In this document: positions 1 to 9,894 of the stretch, piece by piece
How positions within the stretch are numbered: the first letter of the stretch is position 1
Layout: each line of letters starts with the position of its first letter
Assembly (NCBI RefSeq): GCF_001982635.1
Contig: NZ_MKFI01000010.1
Span: forward strand, 62,001 to 126,000
Direction: 5' to 3'
DNA length: 64,000 nt
Origin: Bradyrhizobium mercantei
GTDB lineage: Bacteria > Pseudomonadota > Alphaproteobacteria > Rhizobiales > Xanthobacteraceae
Program-made: the position numbers and the translations under genes
Notes under the pieces: model-generated
Told to the model about the DNA's origin: nothing
Database searches by the model: none
Seen by the model: only the letters and a program-made list of their open reading frames with translations

Positions 1-3000
1 GTTCAGCTGCGCTTCGCCGTCGGCACGACGATCCCGGCCGGCACCGTCGCCTCTCGCGCCTTTGCGGTCGCCGCGCTGACCGAGCTCGGCACCGGTCTCT
101 TCCAGACCGGATTCTCGAGCTACGACATCAATGGTCATCAGGGGCTTCTGGTGGTCGATCACGCCGCGATCGATGTCACCGTGCCGGTGTATCGCTTCGG
201 CACGGCGGCCTTCACGGCGCCAACGGGGTCCGATCCGACTTCGGCCCTGCAGCTCTGGCTTCCGCCGGTCAACCTGGAGGACCCGGTCAACGGCCGCATG
301 ACGCGCCGCGCCGGCGCCGACCTCGTGCTGCAGTCGAACCTCGATCAGTCGAGAGGCATGATCGCGATTGGCACCAACGCGACCATCACGGTTGATCCCG
401 GACATGCGATCGCCTTGCGAAGCCCGGGCCAGATCAATATCGACGGCCGCCTGACCGCTGCCGGCGGCCGGATCGATGTCCTTCAGAACGGCAGTCCCGG
501 TGATCCCTATATCGGGGCGCGATCGATCTGGCTCGCCGACAATGCCGTGCTCGACGTCGCGGGGCAAAGCGCCGTGGCGATCGATCGCTCCGGTCGGCGC
601 TATGGCTTCGCGGACGCCGGTGGCAGCATCACGCTCGGCGACGACAGCGAGGCTCCCGGCGCGGTCGCACCGGCCGGCAACGGCTTTGTCATCCTGCGGC
701 CCGGCGCGCGTCTCGACGCCTCCGGCGCCAGTGCGGTCATCGATGTGGTCGATGCCGGGTCCGGTTCGAACTCCGTGCATCCGGTCACGCTCGCAGGCGC
801 AGGCGGCAGCATCGCCATCAGTGCGTTGAGCGGCTTCTATCTTGATGGCACCATGACGGCACGCGCCGGCGGCGAAGGTGCTGCCGGCGGCACGCTGTCG
901 CTGGCCCTGGTGACCCCGAGCTACGCCAATCCGCTCGGTCGGCCGGCTCCGAACGAGGTGCGCAAGTTCCGTATCCTGGAGGTCGCGGAGCAGGCGGGCG
1001 CAAGCGGCCTAGCGCCGGATCTGGTGTGGGGTGCGCGTGACCCGGCCCTGCAGTTCGGGCACGGCCGTATCGGCGCCGACCAGGTCGCGGACGGCGGCTT
1101 CGCCAACCTTCGCCTCTACTCGGAGACCATCGCATTCGACTGCGACGTCCAGCTCGCGTTGCCGCAGAGCCTCAGGATTTACGGCAATCTCGTCGCCAAG
1201 GGAGGCAACGAACGGATCGGCCTCGCCGCGCCCTACGTCTCATTCGGAAGCGTCTCGTTCTCGCCGGGCGAAGGGGCGTTCGAGCCCCGTCCGGGCAGCG
1301 TCACCGGCGACAGGCAACCCGGCTTCGGTACGGTGCCGAGCACTCAGCCGGCCAAGACGGGCACCGCGCAGCTGACGGTGAATGCCGATCTCGTCGATCT
1401 CGCCGGCTCTTTCGAGCCGCTCAACAGGGCGCTCACGCAGGCGGACGGCTCGACACCGGTGCTGACCAGCATCGCCGGCATCGATCAGGTCCGCGTGGTG
1501 AGCCGAGGCGACATCCGGGTCACCGGCAACACCTACGGCTCCCGTACGCTCGAGCTCGACGCCGCGCAGATCTATCCGGTCAGCAATGCCAAGGTGTTCC
1601 TCGCGGCGAGCGAGCTCGTGCGGTTCGGCCGCACCACGTCAGATGCGCCGGCGCTGCCGTTCTCGGTGTTCAGCCGGCTCACGGTCTACGGCAAGACGAT
1701 CGAGCAGGGCGGCATCGTGCGTGCGCCGCTCGGAACGATTGTTCTCGGCGGCCCGGCATTGGACGCAAAGAAGCTGGTCGGCGTCGAGCAGCTCGACCTG
1801 CTGCCCGGCAGCATCACGTCGGTGAGCGCCGCGGGGCTCGCGATGCCGTATGGCGGCACCGTCGACGGCATCGTCTACAATTACAACGGAACCGCAGTGA
1901 CGCAGGCGCTGAATGGCGTCGACGGGTATGGCCAGGTCGTGGGTGGCATCAGCCTGTCTGGCCCCGCGGTGACGGTGGCCAGCGGTGCGCTGCTCGATCT
2001 CTCCGGCGGCGGTCAGCTGCTCGGCGCCGGCTTCATCAGCGGCCGTGGCGGCTCGGTCGATGCGCTGCTCAATCCGCTCGCCGCAGCCAATCCGGGCAAC
2101 AGCTACAGTAGCTCCAAGAACCAGGTATATGCGATCGTTCCGAGCGCGAGCGCGGACTATGCGCCGATCGTGCCGGCAAGCCAGGGGGCGGCGCCTTCCA
2201 TCGGACAGCGCATTACAATCGGAGGCGGGGTGCCCGGCCTTGCGGCGGGGACATACACGCTGATGCCGGCCTCGTATGCGCTGCTGCCCGGCGCATTCCG
2301 CGTCGAGCTCGGCGCGTCGACCCAGCCCGGAGGCAGCGCGGTCGCGTTGCCGAACGGCTCCTATGTGACGACGGCCTATGGCAGCGTCGCCAACACCTCG
2401 ATCCATGGCAGCCAGCCCAATCTGGCCGTGATCACGCCGGGCGCCACGGTGCGCAGCTATTCGCAGTACAACGAGCAGGACTATACGAGCTTCATGCTGG
2501 CAACCGCCGCGCGCACCGGACAGCCGCGGCCGAGCCTGCCTGCCGATGCCGCCACGCTGCAGCTTATTCTGGCGGCGCAACCGTCGGGCGGCAGCCCATC
2601 GTTTTCGTTTGCTGGGCAGGCATTGTTCACGCCGGGCAGCGGCGGCTATGGCGGCACAGTCAGCGTCGACACCGATCAATTTTCGCGTCTGGAGATTCTC
2701 GGCGCCAACTCGACGCCGACAGCCGGCTTCGCCTCGCTGCGCGCGGCCGATCTCGATGCGATCGGCGCCGCCAGGATTTCGCTCGGCGGCGGCCAGCGGC
2801 TCTATCTCGACCTTGGCTACGTGGGGACCTACGGTTTCGCCACCACGGTGCTGGTGCGCGGCGACGCGGTCCTGCACGCCCCTGAGGTGTTCATCACGGC
2901 CGGCGCCGGCGGCATTCGGATCGAGGACGGCGCTCGCATCGACACCATCGGCGCCGGTGCTGCGACGGTGATGCCGTCGAGCGACGGCTTCGCCTATAGC

Positions 3001-6000
3001 GTCGGCCAGAACAGCATCGTCGTCTCGAATGGCTGGGTCGACATGCCGCAGTTTGCGACCGGTGGTGATGTTGCCGGCGGCATCACGGTCGGCGCCGCTA
3101 CCATCGCGACGGAAGGCACGCTTGCCTTCGGCGTCCAGAAGGGAACACTGGCGATCGCCGACGGCATGCGCTACGGCGCGCGCTATCTCTCGCTCGCGAT
3201 GCCGAACGTGAACATCGGCGATGCGGCGGCGATCGCAGCGGCACGCGCCGCCGGCGTGTTGCCCGACGGGCTCGTGCTGAACCAGAACGTGTTCGGACGT
3301 CTGCTCGCCGGCAACGCCGTGACCGGCGCTCCCAAGCTGGAGAGCCTGATCCTTTCCGCGCAGTCTTCGATCAATTTCTACGGCTCGCTCAATCTGTCGA
3401 CGATCGACCCTGTGACCGGCCAGTCCAGCCTGCGTTCGCTGGTGCTCAACACGCCGGCGATCTATGGACTCGGCACCGCCGGTGACGCCGCGACGCTGAC
3501 CACCGGACAACTTGTCTGGAACGGCATTAATGACGGTGCCGTGCGCGCCGGTAGAAACGGGCCGCAGAGTGTGCCGCCGGGTGCGGTCATCGCGGGTGGC
3601 GCCGGCACCGGCCATGGCACGCTCAACATCGTCGCCGATGAGGTCGTGTTCGGTTATCTCAGCAAATCCAGGCCGGACACCCAGGTGACGCTGGACCGCC
3701 TGGCGCTCGGCTTCTCAACAGTCAATGTCACGGCGCAGAGCCGGATCACCGCGAACAACGGCAACTCATTGTCGGTCTATGAGAGCCAGGGCGCCTATCA
3801 GACCGGCGTGGGGTACAGCTACAGCGGCGGCAACCTCAATCTGATCACGCCGGTGCTCACCGGCGATTCCGGTTCCGTCAATCGCATCACCGCCGGCGGT
3901 GCGCTCAACGTGACCGGCACCGGCGCTGCGGCGGCAACGAGCGCGGCGGCGTTCGGCGCCGAGATCGGCCTGACCGGCGGCACCGTCGCGATATCGAGCG
4001 CCGTCGTGCTGCCGAGCGGCAAGCTGACGGTCTCTGCCGATGGCGACATCGTCTTGAGTGACGCTGCGCGGATCGATGTCGCGGGGCGTACCGTCGGCCT
4101 GCTCGACGCGGTGCGCTACAGCTGGGGCGGCGACGTGACGCTCGAAAGCACCCACGGCAACATCACGCAGGCGGCCGGATCCGTCATCGACGTCTCGGCG
4201 GTCAACAACCGCGCCGGATCCTTGTCGGTGACCGCACTCGACGCCGCGGCCGGACATGTGGTGCTGGCCGGTTCGCTCCGTGGCAGCACCTCGGGGCATT
4301 ATGACGCCGGCGGCACGATGGTGCCGTTCCTCGCCGGCAGCATCGACGTACGCGCGCAGACCATCGACGATTTCACCGGGCTGAACCAGCGGCTCACGGC
4401 CGCCGGCGTGACCGGCGCGCGCAACTTCCAGATCAAGCAGGGCGATCTCGCCATCGGCGACGAACTGGTGGCGAACAGCATCAGCTTGTCGGTCGACGGC
4501 GGCCGCCTGACCGTCAATGGCCGGATCGACGCCAGCGGTGAGCGGGTCGGCACCATCAGGCTTGCGGCGCGCGACGGCTTGACGCTCGGCGCTGGCTCCG
4601 TTCTCGATGCACATGGCACGGTGCTTCGCGTCGACAGCTACGGCCAGCCGATTGATGCGCCGAACCGGGCCGTGGTCGAATTGACCACGACACAGGGCCG
4701 GCTCAGCCTGACGCCGGGCGCGCGGATCGACGTGCGCTCGGCGGACAATGTCGCGCGCGGCACGATAGAGCTGAGCGCCCCGCGGCTCGGTGGCGCGGGT
4801 GGCAGCGGCGACGGCGCCAATGACGTGGCGATCGATGCGGCAGGTCCGGTGACGATCGCGGGCGCGCGCAGCATCGCGGTCAATGGCTTCCGCACCTACC
4901 GGCCGGCCGACGGCATCATCAACCAGGATTTGATGGATACCGTGCATACGTCCAGCACCGCGTTCATCACCGCGGCGCTGGCGAATACTGACCTGCAGAA
5001 TCGTCTCGGCGGCCTGCGTGCCTATGCCGATGCATTCCATCTGCGCCCTGGCGTGGAGATCACGAGCGCGACGCCGGACGGCGACCTGACGATATCAGGC
5101 GATATCGACCTGTCGCGCTATCGCTACGACAGCCTCAACCCGAACACCGCGAAGACCGGCATCGACGGCTCCGGCGAGCCCGGCCGCCTGGTGATCCGCG
5201 CCGGCGGCAACCTGAATGTGTTCGGCAATGTCAGCGACGGCTTCGGCGCGGCGCCGCTGCCGCTCGCCGTCGACGGCCAGACGACGCCGGAGGTCGCGCG
5301 GCTTCTGGTCAAGGGCACCCAGCCGAACGCAAGTGACGTCGTGATTCCGCGCGCCGGCGTGGTGATCGCCGACGGCACCCTGTTCCCAAGCGCCGGCGTG
5401 CTGAACTACGACCTGCCGGTGCAGGCATTCACGTTGGCGGCGAACATGGTCCTTCCCGCCAACGCTCCGCTGCAAAGCGCGCTGACACTGCCTGCCGGCA
5501 CGGTGCTGCGCGCGGATGTGCTCGATGCCTCCGGCGCAGTGATTTATACGCGCGGCACGCTGCTGCGGCAGGATACCATGCTGCCCGCCGGTACGATCCT
5601 TGGCGCCGGCACCCGGTTTGCTTCGGACATCGCCGTCGGTCCGATGGTCTGGCCGAAGAATGTGCCGCTGCCGGCCAGAATGACGCTCAACGGTGCGCTC
5701 ACGCTGCCGGTTGGCGCCATCATCCCGGCGGCGACGGTCGTCAAGTTGCCCGATGATGCGAGCTTCGTGAAACTGCGTGACGATCCGACCCCGAGCGGGA
5801 TCTGGGCCGCAGCGCCAATGCTGCCCGAGGGATCGCAATCATGGTCGTTGCGCCTCGTCGCCGGCGCCGACGTGACTGCCGCCGACAGCCGCGCATTGCG
5901 GCCGCGCAGCGCCAAGGCGGGAAGCCTGGTGCTCGCCGATTCTTCGGTCATGGCCGTCATTTCGACCCAGCCCGCAGGCTGGGTCTGGTCGGATACGGGC

Positions 6001-7539
6001 GACGGCACCAATCCATTCGGCACGCCGGGGCAGGCGGGTGATCCCGACATCTGCTCCATCCTTCCCGACTACTGCGTGTGGAATCCCGGCGGCGTTACCG
6101 CCCAGACGCAGTTCCTGGTGCCGAGCGTGGTGCGCACGGGGACCGGCGATCTCGAACTGCTGAGCGGCTCCGACCTGAAGGTCCGCACATCGTTCGGCAT
6201 CTACACGGCCGGCACACAGTCGCCGGCAATCCTGGCGGCGGATGGCTCGAATCCATACGACCTGCCGCGCGGCCGGCCGTTGGGCACACCTGTCCTCGGA
6301 AACACCGGCGCCTCGTATGAGGGACTGGTCAACGGCCAGGCCAGCAGTGTCTATCACGCCTGGTATCCCGAAGGCGGCGGCAATCTGCTGGTGGCGGCGC
6401 AGGGCAATTTGACCGGCATGTCGAGCAACCCGATGGGTGTGCAGGACGGCAATCCCGGCAACTGGCTCTGGCGTCAGGGCGGCAACATCAGCGGCCAGCA
6501 GACCGCGTGGTGGATCAATTTCGGCACCGTCGCACTTCCGCAGCCGCGCGATCCGGATAACACCCCGCTGGCCCTTGTCGGCTTCACCGGCTTCGGCACG
6601 CTTGGCGGCGGCAACGTCACCGTGCAGGCCGACGGCGATGCCGGCGTTCTGGCGACGCAGAGCAGCACCAACAATGTCACGAGCTCGACTGCGCTGAACA
6701 TCACGGTCGGCTCGACCGGGCGCATCACGCCGAACGGGCAGCTGATCCTGACCGGTGGCGGCGACATGCAGGTCAAAATCGGAGGTCGGCTCAACCCGCT
6801 GGAGCCGACGCTGATCACCACGAAGGTCACGAGTGAAACCAGCGGTGTGCTGACCAACCTGCGCGGCCTGATCGATCTGCAGGCGGGCACGATTGGTGGC
6901 GTCAGCCTGACGTATGGCGCGAAGCTTGCCGCCGATCCGCGCTGGCCGGATCCGTCGACCGCCAACAAGGGCATCGGCTTCGGCGGCCCGCTGGTGATCC
7001 CGGGCGATGCCGTGGTCGATTTGTCGGCGCGAGGCGATCTGGTGCTGGCCGGCGCGGCCGATCCGGGGCGGGTGACGCAGCAGAACACCACGAGCTATTC
7101 GGTCAACGGTGTTGCGCACGATGGCGGTGGCACCACCTGGTTCACGCTGTGGCGTAACGAGACAGCGATCAACCTGGCTTCCGCCGGCGGCAATCTCGTT
7201 CCGACAACGCAGAACATCCTTTCGGCCGGCACCATTGATGCGGCCACCGATCGAGCCTTCATCTATCCACCGACGCTGACCGCGCTCGCCGCCAGCGGCA
7301 GCATCTACTATGGCGGCTACGACACTGTGCCGACCATCCCGCCGCCTCCGCTCACGCTGGCGCCGTCGCCGATCGGACAGCTCGAACTGCTGGCCGGCCG
7401 CTCGATCTATGCCAACGGCTATGCGATCAACATTTCGGGTGCCGATCTGAGCGGGCTGCGGGCCGCGACATCGTCGGTCTCGGCACGCCGGTCGGTACGT
7501 CAGAGACGGAAGCCAATGCAACACGGACCAGCAACCTGA
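1..7539 (+). CDS. Filamentous-haemagglutinin-like giant exoprotein (adhesin 1), partial and frameshifted
   Basis: This frame is open from base 1, so the gene starts upstream of the window and about 2512 codons are seen. The translation is Gly/Ala/Ser/Thr-rich, beta-helix-like, and collinear with adhesin 2 from about its residue 1165 onward, for example YDINGxxG, PYGGTVDGxxYxYNG, LRPGVxITS and HAWYPExGG. About residues 1760-1930 hold repeated Pro/Gly units of the type LPAGTxL. Similarity to adhesin 2 stops at GADLSGL (7441-7458); the last 27 codons are Arg-rich and unlike the paralogue, while the expected sequence (AGRDIVG) resumes in another frame at 7461. I read this as a frameshift from a net deletion of about 292 bp relative to adhesin 2. 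Known family role: secreted, surface-attached adhesin. A product ending here would lack the conserved C-terminal region. A sequencing error cannot be excluded. Confidence 0.85.
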   Translation, partial: VQLRFAVGTTIPAGTVASRAFAVAALTELGTGLFQTGFSSYDINGHQGLLVVDHAAIDVTVPVYRFGTAAFTAPTGSDPTSALQLWLPPVNLEDPVNGRMTRRAGADLVLQSNLDQSRGMIAIGTNATITVDPGHAIALRSPGQINIDGRLTAAGGRIDVLQNGSPGDPYIGARSIWLADNAVLDVAGQSAVAIDRSGRRYGFADAGGSITLGDDSEAPGAVAPAGNGFVILRPGARLDASGASAVIDVVDAGSGSNSVHPVTLAGAGGSIAISALSGFYLDGTMTARAGGEGAAGGTLSLALVTPSYANPLGRPAPNEVRKFRILEVAEQAGASGLAPDLVWGARDPALQFGHGRIGADQVADGGFANLRLYSETIAFDCDVQLALPQSLRIYGNLVAKGGNERIGLAAPYVSFGSVSFSPGEGAFEPRPGSVTGDRQPGFGTVPSTQPAKTGTAQLTVNADLVDLAGSFEPLNRALTQADGSTPVLTSIAGIDQVRVVSRGDIRVTGNTYGSRTLELDAAQIYPVSNAKVFLAASELVRFGRTTSDAPALPFSVFSRLTVYGKTIEQGGIVRAPLGTIVLGGPALDAKKLVGVEQLDLLPGSITSVSAAGLAMPYGGTVDGIVYNYNGTAVTQALNGVDGYGQVVGGISLSGPAVTVASGALLDLSGGGQLLGAGFISGRGGSVDALLNPLAAANPGNSYSSSKNQVYAIVPSASADYAPIVPASQGAAPSIGQRITIGGGVPGLAAGTYTLMPASYALLPGAFRVELGASTQPGGSAVALPNGSYVTTAYGSVANTSIHGSQPNLAVITPGATVRSYSQYNEQDYTSFMLATAARTGQPRPSLPADAATLQLILAAQPSGGSPSFSFAGQALFTPGSGGYGGTVSVDTDQFSRLEILGANSTPTAGFASLRAADLDAIGAARISLGGGQRLYLDLGYVGTYGFATTVLVRGDAVLHAPEVFITAGAGGIRIEDGARIDTIGAGAATVMPSSDGFAYSVGQNSIVVSNGWVDMPQFATGGDVAGGITVGAATIATEGTLAFGVQKGTLAIADGMRYGARYLSLAMPNVNIGDAAAIAAARAAGVLPDGLVLNQNVFGRLLAGNAVTGAPKLESLILSAQSSINFYGSLNLSTIDPVTGQSSLRSLVLNTPAIYGLGTAGDAATLTTGQLVWNGINDGAVRAGRNGPQSVPPGAVIAGGAGTGHGTLNIVADEVVFGYLSKSRPDTQVTLDRLALGFSTVNVTAQSRITANNGNSLSVYESQGAYQTGVGYSYSGGNLNLITPVLTGDSGSVNRITAGGALNVTGTGAAAATSAAAFGAEIGLTGGTVAISSAVVLPSGKLTVSADGDIVLSDAARIDVAGRTVGLLDAVRYSWGGDVTLESTHGNITQAAGSVIDVSAVNNRAGSLSVTALDAAAGHVVLAGSLRGSTSGHYDAGGTMVPFLAGSIDVRAQTIDDFTGLNQRLTAAGVTGARNFQIKQGDLAIGDELVANSISLSVDGGRLTVNGRIDASGERVGTIRLAARDGLTLGAGSVLDAHGTVLRVDSYGQPIDAPNRAVVELTTTQGRLSLTPGARIDVRSADNVARGTIELSAPRLGGAGGSGDGANDVAIDAAGPVTIAGARSIAVNGFRTYRPADGIINQDLMDTVHTSSTAFITAALANTDLQNRLGGLRAYADAFHLRPGVEITSATPDGDLTISGDIDLSRYRYDSLNPNTAKTGIDGSGEPGRLVIRAGGNLNVFGNVSDGFGAAPLPLAVDGQTTPEVARLLVKGTQPNASDVVIPRAGVVIADGTLFPSAGVLNYDLPVQAFTLAANMVLPANAPLQSALTLPAGTVLRADVLDASGAVIYTRGTLLRQDTMLPAGTILGAGTRFASDIAVGPMVWPKNVPLPARMTLNGALTLPVGAIIPAATVVKLPDDASFVKLRDDPTPSGIWAAAPMLPEGSQSWSLRLVAGADVTAADSRALRPRSAKAGSLVLADSSVMAVISTQPAGWVWSDTGDGTNPFGTPGQAGDPDICSILPDYCVWNPGGVTAQTQFLVPSVVRTGTGDLELLSGSDLKVRTSFGIYTAGTQSPAILAADGSNPYDLPRGRPLGTPVLGNTGASYEGLVNGQASSVYHAWYPEGGGNLLVAAQGNLTGMSSNPMGVQDGNPGNWLWRQGGNISGQQTAWWINFGTVALPQPRDPDNTPLALVGFTGFGTLGGGNVTVQADGDAGVLATQSSTNNVTSSTALNITVGSTGRITPNGQLILTGGGDMQVKIGGRLNPLEPTLITTKVTSETSGVLTNLRGLIDLQAGTIGGVSLTYGAKLAADPRWPDPSTANKGIGFGGPLVIPGDAVVDLSARGDLVLAGAADPGRVTQQNTTSYSVNGVAHDGGGTTWFTLWRNETAINLASAGGNLVPTTQNILSAGTIDAATDRAFIYPPTLTALAASGSIYYGGYDTVPTIPPPPLTLAPSPIGQLELLAGRSIYANGYAINISGADLSGLRAATSSVSARRSVRQRRKPMQHGPAT

Positions 7540-7568
7540 TTTTCCACACCGGCGACAACGATATCTCG

Positions 7569-8963
7569 ATGATCTCGGCCGGGCGCGACATCGTCTACGC
7601 CAACCAGCAGATCGCAGGTCCTGGCACGCTGATGATGACGGCGGGGCGCAACATCTACCAGGCAGACCAGGCTGCGGTGACGAGCCTCGGCTCGGTGGTC
7701 TCGGGTGATCTCCGCTCGGGTGCCTCGGTGCTGATGATGGCCGGTGCGGACGCGGCAGATTACAGCGCGCTGCTGCGCTACCTCGATCCGGCCAATCTGG
7801 CGGCGGCAAAGGTGCCGCTCGCCGACCAACCCGGCAAGGTGGTGAAGACCTACGAGAAGGAGCTGGCCGACTGGCTCTCGCAGCGCGACGGCTTCAAGGG
7901 ATCGGATGCGGAGGCGCGCGAGCGGTTCGCATCGTTGCCACCGGAGCAGCAAGCGGTGTTCCTGCGGCAGGTCTACTATGACGAGCTGCGCGACAGCGGC
8001 CGCGAATACAACGACACCAACGGTCCGCGCGCAGGCTCGTATCTGCGCGGCCGGCAGGCGATCGCCGCATTGTTCCCGGATCGTGATGCCTCCGGTACGC
8101 CGATCGCGTATCAGGGCGATATCACGATGTTCGGCGGCGCCGGCGTCCGGACCATCGCCGGCGGCGGCATTCAGTTGCTTGCACCCGGCGGCCGAATCCT
8201 GCTCGGCGTCGAGGGCGTCGTGCCGCCCGCCTCGGCGGGCCTGATCACCCAAGGCGAGGGCGATATCGAGACCTATTCGAAGGGCAGCCTGTTGCTCGGG
8301 CTGTCGCGCATCATGACGACCTTCGGCGGCAACATCGTCGCGTGGTCGGCGGAGGGCGACATCAACGCCGGCCGCGGCTCCAAGACGACACAGGTCTATA
8401 CGCCGCCGAAGCGCATCTATGACAGCTATGGACAGGTGACGTTGTCGCCCAGCGTCCCCACCACGGGCGCGGGTATCGCAACGCTCAATCCGATCCCCGA
8501 GGTGCCGCCCGGCAACGTCGACCTGATCGCGCCGCTCGGCACCATCGATGCGGGCGAGGCCGGCATCCGCGTCTCGGGCAACGTCAACCTCGCGGCGCTG
8601 CAAGTCGTCAATGCCGCGAACATTCAGGTTCAGGGCACATCGAGCGGCATTCCGACGGTGCAAGGACCGCCGGTCGGCGCGCTGACCGCGGCATCGAATA
8701 CGACGGCGGCCTCGCAGCAGGCCGCCGCGCCGCCGCCATCGAACAACAACCAGCCTTCGGTGATCATCGTCGAGGTGCTCGGTTATGGCGGTGGCTCCGG
8801 TGAGGGCGATCCGTCATCGAACGACAGGCGGCGGGAGCCTCCGGCGGACAAGCAGAGCTACAACCCGAACGATGCCGTCAGGGTGGTTGGCTACGGCCCG
8901 CTCACTGGGGCTGACGCGATGGGGCTTACCGAAGAGGAAAAGCGCAGGCTCCTTTCGCGGTGA
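7569..8963 (+). CDS. C-terminal fragment of adhesin 1 (DUF3739-like region) after the frameshift
   Basis: The 464-codon reading frame continues adhesin 1 in a different frame; matching sequence already begins at 7461, upstream of the first ATG at 7569. It parallels the last ~480 residues of adhesin 2: GRDI repeats, a segment with VFLRQVYYDELRDSGREYN and GSYLRGRQAIAALFP, SRIMTTFGGNI, GDINAGRGSKTT, TPPKRIYDSYG, and the closing APLGTIDAGEAGIRVSG-NVNLAALQVVNAANIQVQG block. I associate this C-terminal region with Pfam DUF3739, a family annotated as linked to VreARI signalling. It has no signal peptide, so alone it is unlikely to be exported. The nucleotide sequence of about 8500-8720 is nearly the same as in adhesin 2 (about 24120-24340). 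The tail is Asn/Pro-rich then charged (EEEKRRLLSR). Most likely it is the separated end of a disrupted gene. Confidence 0.8.
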   Translation: MISAGRDIVYANQQIAGPGTLMMTAGRNIYQADQAAVTSLGSVVSGDLRSGASVLMMAGADAADYSALLRYLDPANLAAAKVPLADQPGKVVKTYEKELADWLSQRDGFKGSDAEARERFASLPPEQQAVFLRQVYYDELRDSGREYNDTNGPRAGSYLRGRQAIAALFPDRDASGTPIAYQGDITMFGGAGVRTIAGGGIQLLAPGGRILLGVEGVVPPASAGLITQGEGDIETYSKGSLLLGLSRIMTTFGGNIVAWSAEGDINAGRGSKTTQVYTPPKRIYDSYGQVTLSPSVPTTGAGIATLNPIPEVPPGNVDLIAPLGTIDAGEAGIRVSGNVNLAALQVVNAANIQVQGTSSGIPTVQGPPVGALTAASNTTAASQQAAAPPPSNNNQPSVIIVEVLGYGGGSGEGDPSSNDRRREPPADKQSYNPNDAVRVVGYGPLTGADAMGLTEEEKRRLLSR

Positions 8964-9052
8964 AGCCGCCGGAGCACTGCGGTCGGATGCTGCAGGAGAG
9001 ACTAACCCTTGGGGCAAGCTGACCTGCTTCCCCGTGCTCAATGGGGAAAAGG

Positions 9053-9598
9053 GTGATTGGTGACAACCGAGCGCGGCTGAGCCGCGAACTGGTCGAAAAC
9101 TATGAACGTCTCGTTGGTAGTTTGACACGGAGTCTGGGATCGACTGACATTGCCTATGATGCGCTGCACGAGACTTTCCTGCGGCTGGATCGGGTCAGCG
9201 ATGCCGACACGATACGGAACCCCGTCGACTATATCTTTCGGATCGCACTCAATGTCGCGAAGGATGGTTGGAGGGCGCAAAGTCGTCGCGCCGGTACATC
9301 GGACGTCGATGAGTTGCTGGACATCAGGGACGATATGGCCGATCCCGCCCGAATCGTCGAAGCGCGCTCCGAAATTGCAGCCGTCAAACGTGCGCTGACG
9401 GAGTTGCCGGCGCGCACTCGCGAGGTTCTCTACCATATCTCGGTTGAGGGGCGGACGTCGCAGCAGGTTGCCGCTCAGCTCGACATAAGTGTTCGAACGG
9501 TTGAGAGCGACCTAAAGCTGGCACTGCACCATTGTGCCGACCGGCTTGACTATACGTTGCCGCGACGTCTCGGCGGACGGCGTTCCCGAGCATGGTGA
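9053..9598 (+). CDS. ECF sigma factor, FecI-like (first of three)
   Basis: A 181-residue ECF sigma factor that would direct RNA polymerase to target promoters when released from an anti-sigma factor. Sigma region 2 lies at about residues 10-75 (ENYERLVGSLTRSLG, YDALHETFLRLDR, PVDYIFRIALNVAKD). Region 4 lies at about 118-170 (LPARTREVLYHI, TSQQVAAQLDISVRTVESDL). The GTG at 9053 aligns exactly with the start of the third sigma gene (24596). An in-frame ATG at 9041 would add four residues but has no ribosome-binding site, whereas GGGGAAAAG precedes the GTG. The gene follows adhesin 1 by about 90 bp, just as the third sigma gene follows adhesin 2. A short stem (TTCCCC 9028-9033 with GGGGAA 9043-9048) covers the putative ribosome-binding site. 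Confidence 0.88.
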   Translation: MIGDNRARLSRELVENYERLVGSLTRSLGSTDIAYDALHETFLRLDRVSDADTIRNPVDYIFRIALNVAKDGWRAQSRRAGTSDVDELLDIRDDMADPARIVEARSEIAAVKRALTELPARTREVLYHISVEGRTSQQVAAQLDISVRTVESDLKLALHHCADRLDYTLPRRLGGRRSRAW

Positions 9599-9894
9599 GT
9601 CCAACCCGCGTCATTCGGCTCCCAAACTGACCCCTCATTGGGGCGGGTCTCTCGAGGTGGACAGGTGAGATTTGGCAATTGACCAGCGCAGTATATTTCT
9701 GCCGTGACGCTCAGCCCAGGAAGGGCGTCCGATCCGCCAAGAGGATATAAATCAAAATAATATCAATGAGCTAATTGCTGCTCGCGGCGTTCGGGACGCT
9801 AGGCTGCTGCCGAGGCGAAGGGGAGTGGCTCAGGTCGCGTGCGGACGCTATGGGATAGTCGGAGTTTCATTTGAGATAATGATGTCTGGATCTC
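9599..9894. other. Intergenic region with AT-rich probable promoter
   Basis: No convincing gene. Most is GC-rich, but about 9739-9776 is an AT-rich island (GAGGATATAAATC through AATGAGCTAATT) about 120-155 bp before the STN-protein gene, a reasonable place for the promoter of the signalling genes. No operator palindrome was recognised. Confidence 0.35.

Noticed and set aside
1639..3615. Long minus-strand open frame (658 codons) inside adhesin 1
   Set aside because: It is opposite a well-supported coding frame, has an Arg/Ala/Asp/Gly-rich composition typical of antisense frames in GC-rich genes, no domain and no ribosome-binding site. The same applies to 5839-7809, 13282-15507 and 21652-23226.
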